From contig OX377203.1 in assembly GCA_947396885.1 (NCBI GenBank), positions 25,051,253 through 25,115,252 of the forward strand: a stretch of DNA of 64,000 nucleotides. Reading direction: 5' to 3'. This document shows positions 24,040 to 33,000 of this stretch, piece by piece. Below the pieces are notes generated by a model. The model was not told the DNA's origin. It saw only the letters and a list, made by a program, of their open reading frames with translations, and searched no databases. The DNA is from Heligmosomoides polygyrus polygyrus. Taxonomy: Eukaryota > Nematoda > Chromadorea > Rhabditida > Heligmosomidae. Within the stretch, counting starts at the first letter, position 1; every line of letters starts with the position of its first letter. The position numbers were made by a program, and so were the translations under genes.

Positions 24040-27000
24040 GTAGAGTGCAGTTTTTCTTTGGAAGCGTCATCCATCAGCTAATGCCGTGTGGATTACTATA
24101 TGAATTTGGCTAGGGGCTCGAGTTCTAATGAAAGCCTGGGCTGACTACCTTAAAGATTCAAGTCATTTTCTTTAAGCCTCAAGTGGCTGGTATCGAGGAT
24201 GCAAGGTTTACAGTGATGTTTTGTTGCGGTGAAAACTGTAGCGCCAGGGTGATTCGAGCTCGCATCTCCTGCTGTCCGGACGGGAATGCTCTACGCCATC
24301 ACACCACGAGCGGCGTTTTATCGAAGGCAGCATACATACCTCGTGGAACCCATCAACTTTCACCCGTGTATGGGTAAAGCCGGCCGCTGATGTTAGTATG
24401 AAGCCGCTTTAGCTGAATGTGTAGATAGAAATGATTCAAGTCGTCTTCTTCAAGCCTCAAGTGACTAGTACGGTGTGGATGTTGCGTTCGGTCAAATAGT
24501 GGCGATGGTGTAGTGGCGTAGAGTATTCCCGCCCGGTTAGCAGGTGGTGGGTTCGAGTCCCGTCTGGCGCTAGAGTTTCGATCACAACAAAGCATCATTG
24601 TAACGTGCTCATGGAAACCTTAGCGAGTACACTTCCATATCGAATGGAGTCCACCATTCCAGATGCCGCCACATCACGCTCAACAGCAGCAGCAAGGACA
24701 GCAGCCGCCTTCGAGTGGGCAGTCGACTGTGCTTGAAGCGCTGATAAACCAGCCACAGTATCCCTCAGCGCCTCACCAGGTAGGACTTCTTACTGTCCCG
24801 AAATCACCTTGCATTGATACTTTGGCGATGAAACGCAGCAGTTGCCTGTCTCTGGAAGCGGTAGAGTGTGACCCACGCGTGGGCCATGTCGTCGTCAGTT
24901 TGACACGTCAGCGGCACATTCACATTCTGCTGCTGTTGCCACTAAATCCCGCCGTCACTTCATCGCGCGTACACACGGCTGCGTTATGATGCATATTGCT
25001 TTAATCTGATTAGCTTCTTCGTAGGCGAAGTGATTTGCTGGGCGAGAGTGGATACTTAATCTCGATATCCCGATGGCATTTCTGACATCACCGATGATTA
25101 TTATTCACTGGAAATTGCTTCTATGTGGAATAGTTCGAGTTATTCTCTAGAAAATGATGTTAGAAGTGCTTCAGACGTTTTTTCTAAAGTTCATTGCTGG
25201 ATGGAGCGGGTTAGTAGAATTGTAAGGACTACGAGGAGTATCGTTAGTAACGCAAAAGAAAAGAACTGAATGATTTGTTCCGGCACCTTATTCTAATTTT
25301 TTCGTCGTAGCATTTCCGCAGTGTGGGGTGTATTTGGCTGATTATGGAAAAAATTCTGCCAGATGAACGGTCTTTGAAGGGAGGAAATAACCGGTAATTT
25401 GAGCTTATCTCATTTGAACTATGGAGTCGTAGAGCTTTAAAGAACGTCGAAAAAATACGAACCAAAAACGTCAGACTCCATGCCTAATTATCCGACTCCA
25501 GAGCTCTTCCTGCACTAACGTGCGCAAGCAAAATGTGGGCCCACAAAAGCAGGATGAACACGTGATCAGCGTTGCGCAATGAAGAATCGAGGGCTCGAAG
25601 TGACACGATTCATGGAAGCGAGGGAAGGCCTCCGAAATTCAGATGATGTTTGAGGGTCAGCGACGCTGCTACAGGCAGGCTTGTCGAAACTGGCTAGGCC
25701 GGTCACGGTCATTCGTATCCTTGGCACCTTCCTGGACGAGAGCTATAGCCCACTGGATTCCTGGTATTTCAAAAGAACATCAGGACGTCCTCAAGCAAAC
25801 TAGTCGCAGTTGCTCGGAGAAGCCCTGCAAGCGCAGGTTTGACGGCGTTCAATGTTCGAACGACGAGGATTCATTGGAGCACTCTGGCACGCGACAGGAA
25901 CAGACGTTGCCTTGGTGGCGGGGCCGAGCGAATCAGTGGCCAACGGGAAGACAGGTGACGGGATTTCGTAACAAGCAGGTGATCTGCACGAGCACTGTTA
26001 TGTAACCGTCGACTATATTGAACTGTGGCTTGAGCAGTGCTGACCACACCCCTTTAATTCTCGTAGGAAAGGAGTGAAGGTCCAGACGGCGAACGAGCTA
26101 GAAGGTTGTAGAAATGGTATGGCACTGCAATTAGTCCCTATTTAAGATGCGCGATGCACTCTACCCCTCGGAAATAGCGAAGGCAATTGGAATGCGTATC
26201 TGCCTTATAAGAGGCTTATGGTGGACACCCGATGGACAAGTCCGGTATTAGCACACCGACCCCGAAGGATAGTTGACGGGAACTGGGTGGGAGTCGAGCC
26301 AAGAGCGTCGATCCGGTGTGCACGCGACAGCCGGTATCTCTTCCTACTGAGCTACCAAGTGTCTGGCTTTGTAATATCCAACCACATGTTCTAGAGTGCA
26401 GATAGATATTGGAAGTGTTCAAAACATTGAACTAGAAATTAGAAAAAGAAATAGCCGCTGTCCAAGAATATGATAGAGTCAAGTACGATTTCAACAGTGG
26501 TTCCATTGAAATGGTCACTTCAAAGCGTGATGGTTAACTATTGAAGAAGAGCTGTTTCAGATGAACCGTCAGATGATGATGCCCGGCCCGAATACCCAAA
26601 TGGGAGCTGGAGGACACATGCCTGGCCCAATGGATTCTCAGCACGACCAACAACAGGTCTACAATCAGAAGCTGCGGATGCTGAGACCGTACTGCGAGAA
26701 CCTCAAGTAAGATATCCTGCCTCCTCCCTACGGACTTCATCTATTCCAGTGCTTTTCAGGCTGCGAGCTCAGCAGTGTCGCATGGAGGGAAACATGGAGG
26801 CCGCGCAGAAGCTGGAGACAATGCTCGGCGTGTTAGAAGGCAGGCGTGTAGTCAGCTTGGAGTACCTGCTGAATCTTGAGAACTGGATCCATAAGAAGGC
26901 GGATTTCTTGGTTTGTGTTTGCTTTTCTGTCGAGGAGCCAAGTACAACTGGCGGCTGTGAATAGAGTACGTCCAATTCTAGGCTGCAACAACGCACAATC

Positions 27001-30000
27001 CTCATGCGGCAGCGATGCAGAATGGACATATGGGGATGGCTGGGCAGGGCATGGTTGACGGCATCAATGCCGTCCTCAACCCCTCCGATCATCATCCGAA
27101 TCCTATGTATGGCGGACCGCAAGGAGGATACCCTCCCATGCACCAGGGCAACTACCCGCCCATGCATCCGCAGCAGATGTGGCCGACGCCGCCTCAGCAC
27201 ATGCAACAAGGTAGGTCTTCGACTGGGAGTTTAGGGTAATACTACCATCGTTACTGTTACTGCCAAGGTTATAGCGCGTCGCTTGTGCTTCATCTGAAGG
27301 CTACTTTAGTCGGATTTCACCAACTCTTGTGCCAAAACGTCGCTGCTGAGGACGGCTCCAGCTCCATCTATTGCTGAGCATACCACACGCGCTGGGCCAC
27401 TTGACCTTTCCCGTCGGTTTTCACGCACTTTGCTGCGCTTCAAGTCCTCGACAAACTGGGAGATAAGCTTGCATGGTTCCCTACTTCGCAAATGGCCAGT
27501 GGTAAGCTTCCTTTGACTATTCTACCGCGCGCGGCAGAATAGTCAAAGGAAGCTACCATCGGTCGCGGTCGTATAATCAAAGGAAACTTCGCTGCAACCG
27601 CCGCAATAGTAGCGGAGATATCTTCCCGCGTCCATCACGGGCACAGCATGGTTTTGCGTTGGTCCTGGGTGGATCGCAGACGCGCTCCCTTGCAGAGCGA
27701 TGAGCACGTAGAACTCCATATGCTCTCGCGTCGCTTTGCAAAATTCATCGCCGCGGATCCGTCGCGGAAGCGGGGAGTATGCACGAGGCCTGCGGCGGTA
27801 TATCGGATCAGATGGCAGGACGTGTTAGTTTTGATATCAGATTCCATTAAATTGGCCTAGACAATGGGAGTGTCTGGGGTGTGATCCTCCCCCCCCCTCT
27901 CCACAACGGTGATTGTTCACTGGCGTGGGAGTTTCAAGTCTGAGGGCGCACTGGATGACCCGTTGTCGGATATTGGACCACGCTACCTTATGGCACTGTG
28001 CGGAGCAAGACTTATGTGTGATATGTGCCTCTGAGCCCCCGCCCGATCTACACTACTGGTTCCGCCAATGGAATTTAGCCTCTAAATCTAGCTAGCAAGT
28101 AGTGCGGCAACGGGAAGGCGGATGGCGGTGCAGCGCGTCCATACTGCTACCTGAGGGCTCTCTACTCACCCTGAAAAATACGCACTTGGACCTTCTGCGT
28201 GCCTCCTCATGCAGACAGTCTTGCATACACATCAAAACGTGTTTGTGAGAAATTTACCGTAACATACTAAGAAAGGAGAGAGAGAGAGCCTCTCTTCACT
28301 ACGAGTTGCTAGCGGAACCTTTGTCCCACAAAGAGTACAGCTGCGCCTCGGGGACAAGGTGAACATACGGAATTGCACGGCGACGGCAACGATTGCTCCG
28401 GCGGCATCACGGCTACGTAGTGTGTGTTGCAGTCACTACGTTTGATGCTCTTCAAGTGCATAAACCTTTTCTGGCTGCTCTGCTCAGCTATTTGAGAGAG
28501 CTTCACGTAGTCAGAGAAAGTAGCCATTTCGAGAGGGAATTGGATGATCTAATCGAAGAGGTAGACAATTGTTACAATTGTGGCCAGATTCAGGGCTACT
28601 TTATGACAAAAAGCTTCATTTCTAAAAGCCTTATCTTTGGACACATACAAAATAACTCGGGAGTTTATTAGAGCACAAGATATGTTACATAACAGCCCAA
28701 GCGCCGCGTCTGTGGCGGCTTGCCTTGCACGAGGGAAGAATAGTGTGTCCAGACATGCAGCTCTGCGTCATGCCTGCAGCTTGTGCCCATGGGGAAGAGG
28801 AAGCAGTGTCTCTTCCTATGGTTGCTTCTGGCTCAACGTCCACGTTGGGATGTACTGGTAGTCCTGCGACTGGGTGGATTCCACGTTGCTGCACCGCACA
28901 CCTCATTATTAGAGCCGGCGTAGACCGAGTACCAGTGACTGTGACGGGGGGGGGGGTGGGGGGGGGGGGAGGGGGGAGGGGTTGAAACGACAGGCTTGTC
29001 GGAAGCGCACATGACCGACCAGCAAAGGTGACGTGACACGACTGACTTCCCCTGATGAGCGTACGGTCCGTTCCCAAGAATACACCATGTTCGACTTTCC
29101 ATAAATCTCGGCAGAGTGGATATGTCGTTGTGATTTCGAATGCGTCAGCTAGCCAAGGTAGCACAGTTTTATTCCGCTGTCGTTTCGGCCTTATCGCCTT
29201 TGTCGGACCCTTAAACATGATTAATTCAACCCAAGAGTTGGGCGCGTCGAAACCCAGCGTCATGTGTAGTTGGCGTGTACTTTAAAAGAGTCGTGGCGTT
29301 CTATTTTACAGTTTCCTTTAATTCAGACCGTATGAGTGTTGATGCGTCCAAGCTGTATGCTGCGTGTGCCTGTCAGAAACCCTCTGAAACCCGTGATCCT
29401 TTTTATGTCGCTTGTAAATGGTTTAGCAACCGTTCAGGTTAGATGCGACTGCCCGATAAGCCGTTTGTAATGACCGTTTTGCTGCGACAATCAGCGTTGA
29501 CTGACATGGCTGGATGGTCAGAGAAGTTAGGTGTGGAGCCATATGCTTGCGTCTGACATACAGTCTATTGATGCCTTTTCTGAGGGATTTGAAGGTTTTG
29601 TCTTCCAAGAAGGATTATTGTTCAGAAAGGTGCTGTTCGTGTGTTCACGAAAAGCGGCCACTATCCTCGCGTTTCGAATGAGGGCATAATGGTTGAAGAG
29701 CCCATCCGTTATAACCTTACTTTTATGGGCAATGGAATATCATAAAGAGGAACAAAACGACCCGTCCACACTTTGCGCAGGCTTCCATGCCAGGGTCTTT
29801 ATGGTAGACTGGCTGTTCTTCGGGTCTCATGGACTACTTTGACATGAGAAGGGAATTAATTAAAACGCTTCTGGAGTGCGCTCGAGCAAGCAGATCGCCG
29901 AGGACGACAGGCTGCTTCTATGATCCGGCTTGGAGTAGTTACCAGCTGGAGAGTTTGAAAAACCAACAAGATCCTCGTGCTTAGGAGCGTTTCGTCGCTT

Positions 30001-33000
30001 TAGAGTTGCAGTGAGCGTTATAAAAGAGTTACCTTTTGTTATATAGACTGTATTTCGCGCTTAGAAGCAGGACAGCGTAGATGGAAGAGGCGCCTCTAGG
30101 TCCATGGTTCAGCTTCCGCTCGAGCCAACCAAACCTGAAAGCTCCCGAAGTAGGCAATTCGCACCAGACTTGCCTGAGGAGGATAAAACACTGAAATGTC
30201 CACCGCAAGTTGTTCTATAGGCTAAAAGCACATTCAACTTGCCTCCACAGTACCCCTTAGAAGCGCGGTACGTTCCAAACAGGCCGTCCTTCATTCGTTA
30301 TCCTTTTTTTACTCGTTTAGGTATGATGATGGGGCCGCCGATGAGCCAGTCCAGTGGTGGTGGGCCAATGCAGACGTACAGAGAGCCGACCGTGGAACAC
30401 CACCGGCCGTATCCGACGATGCGGCCGCAGATGCGGCCTCCTCCCGTGATGCAGCAGCCTGTGGATCCGTCACGAATGGGTCCGGTGTCAATGGATTCGA
30501 TGATGACCACACCTCCTGCCCCGACCGGTATACCTCCTTGTGAGTTCTTTTTTACTTCGGCATTAGTCGACAATGTGGCCTTTTTGGGGAGGACGTCAGC
30601 CAATCAGAATGGGCTTCTAAAAGCGTGACACCCCTAACGGTTGTGTACATTTGTTATTACTTCGATCTGCTCTCCTACTCCCTGCGCAGGCCAGATTGTC
30701 CTCAATTACTTTTCCTTCATATAGTTTTGGCTGTTTTTTCGACTCAAACAATTGTCGTCCGTTTTCAGCAAGTAATCAATCGCTTGGCGGAAGAGGTGGA
30801 ATGCCGCCGACAACTCCGACTACGGCAGCAGCCGGTTCTAGTGGAGGAAACGGCAGCGCTGGAAGTGCCGGTTCTGCAGAACAGCCGGGTGTCGACGACC
30901 TGTACAACATGGACGACTTCCTACCGACGCCGCTGGAAGCCGTGGGGAACATGCAGTCGTCCGGGGTATGTCAGGAAAGCCTTCAGAGCAGTGCCAGGAT
31001 CTAGTCTGAATGCTGCGGTTTAGAACAAACCGCCCATTCCGGAAGCGGCGAGGCGTGAGCTGACGCAGCTGTCGGACAGGTTCGAGTTCGACAACAACCC
31101 CGAGTCCCACCAGGATCCGCACTGTGCTCTGGTGAAGTGCAAAATAAGTGAGTTCCGTGCCTGTCGAGTTCCTCTTGTGCGTTCTTCGTTGTCCAAATTG
31201 CTAAACGAGGCATACCCGCAGACGCAAGTCCAGATCGTCACTCTCCTGATAGAGGAAATTCAAAAAATGATGAGGGCGATTGGAGTGTGTTCTTGTAGAG
31301 AGTGGCGCGCGGCATATCGTTCAGATAAGGGCAGTCCAGTACTTTCCTTTTATGTTCGTCTCTTAACTGGCTTCGCTCATTGGCCGGGTGCTGCTACCTC
31401 TATAGTTATGCTCTTCATTCCCGCCGACGACCGAGTATCGAATACATTCGAATGCCCTCACATCGCAACGTTCTGGTGCTGTAGCCGTTGCTAATTTGTC
31501 GCTAACCGATGGGCGCTCCTCGATTCGAACTCGAATAAAAAATGAAAATTAAACGAAAACGAGAATCTCGTCAAGCGTGCACTGTCCGGGGTGATATATT
31601 TCCCTTTCATTACCAGATGAAGTGAAGAGGTCCTACTAGGAGTGTCGTAGTCCCTTTTCTGCTTCCATTTGGAGTAAGGCTTCTTACAACAGTCGTCTCC
31701 GATAATGAACTTGCCTTGGTACTTTTTCTTCTATACAACCACTAACTGATTCCTTAATGAGTGTCAGTGCCTTCATCATTTTTATTCCCTGTTCCTGTGA
31801 CACATTCGTTGGCACACGTACTTTACAATAGTATGTGTGCTGAAGGTCTGCTGCACAGGATTTCAGGTTTGTGATATGGTGGTTGAGCAGCACCGTTTTC
31901 TGAAGAACTCTTTGAGGCATCTGAGATTGTTTGATCATGGAAATCAAAGACATGTAGGAGAGCTCGAAGGTTGTGATGCGATCCCTGCAGGGGCCATCGA
32001 AGAGGAGATAACGTTGGGGCTTACAAATGTCCTCGCGGAACTGCGTTCGTTAACTCTGAGCAGGATCTCGTTGCTAAGGGTCGCTGTCTAACCCAAATGG
32101 CGAGAGCCTACAGCAGCCCTTGTGACCGGCGATGCTCCAGGTCCCTCTAATGAAAGCGGTAGAGGGTATCAGTCATACCGTCTTCCATCGGCGGAATTGT
32201 GTAGGTGAATACCCTTGGCTACGAGAAACAGTTGCTCCCAACTGAACCTGAAAACTGAAGGGGCGCGACGTCGCGTTGGATCGACGTCTGATCCCCCTCC
32301 TCCCACCACCCTCTACTAGCATGACGTGACGACTGCTGACAAGCGCGGCTGATTCAAAGTCTGCGCTTGACTGAGCGTTCAGGTGGAGAAGAGACCAGGA
32401 AGTATCCACTCCTCTGATCCGTAAAGCTTCCGCTACACTAAACACCTTGAGTGTAAGGTTTCCCTCGTTTCTCTACCAAACGAACTAAGCTCTCGTCCAG
32501 GTCCTTGTTTCAGCTCGCCTTCCCCCTTCTTGGATTCGAATGTATTCGAAACTCGATGCTGTTTGAACAACCGGGTTCGAATACACTCGAGAGTTCAATT
32601 TGACAGCGGCTCATAACGTGCCTCATAGTTGTGTCTCATGTTATTAGAGCGTAACTATAGTGCTGTCGCTTTATATTATGGTGTTGCAAAAGTTACGGTG
32701 ACTATTTGCCCAGACCATCAGGCAGGAGAAGAGTTCCTAGATCAGCTACACCGTGTTTTGCGCTGATTGCGACATTTGTCCAGTGCGTTACCGTGGATAC
32801 GTTCTGCTAGACAAGCGATAACTTTTGCCACACCCTAATAGTAAACCTTTGGACGCTCCCAGTAATCGTTAGCATAAGGTGCTCGTTGTTTCAGAAGGTC
32901 AACAAGTTCCGGCTCTTCGCTTGGTCATTCCCCTCTCATATCCGGCTGCTTCTGTCACGGTAGATCGAGCAGCGATCGATTTAGGTCAGTTGAATTGAAG

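Noticed and set aside
23828..24081. Arg/Glu repeat proteins
   Set aside because: Produced by the (GA)n tract running through after mdt-15 exon 6.
24500..24575. A functional tRNA gene
   Set aside because: A and B boxes are tRNA-like, but the acceptor stem does not pair and the sequence recurs as a SINE family.
28685..29263. 192-codon - strand frame in mdt-15 intron 10
   Set aside because: It crosses a G-homopolymer, shows no known motif and overlaps other open frames; kept only as unassigned sequence.
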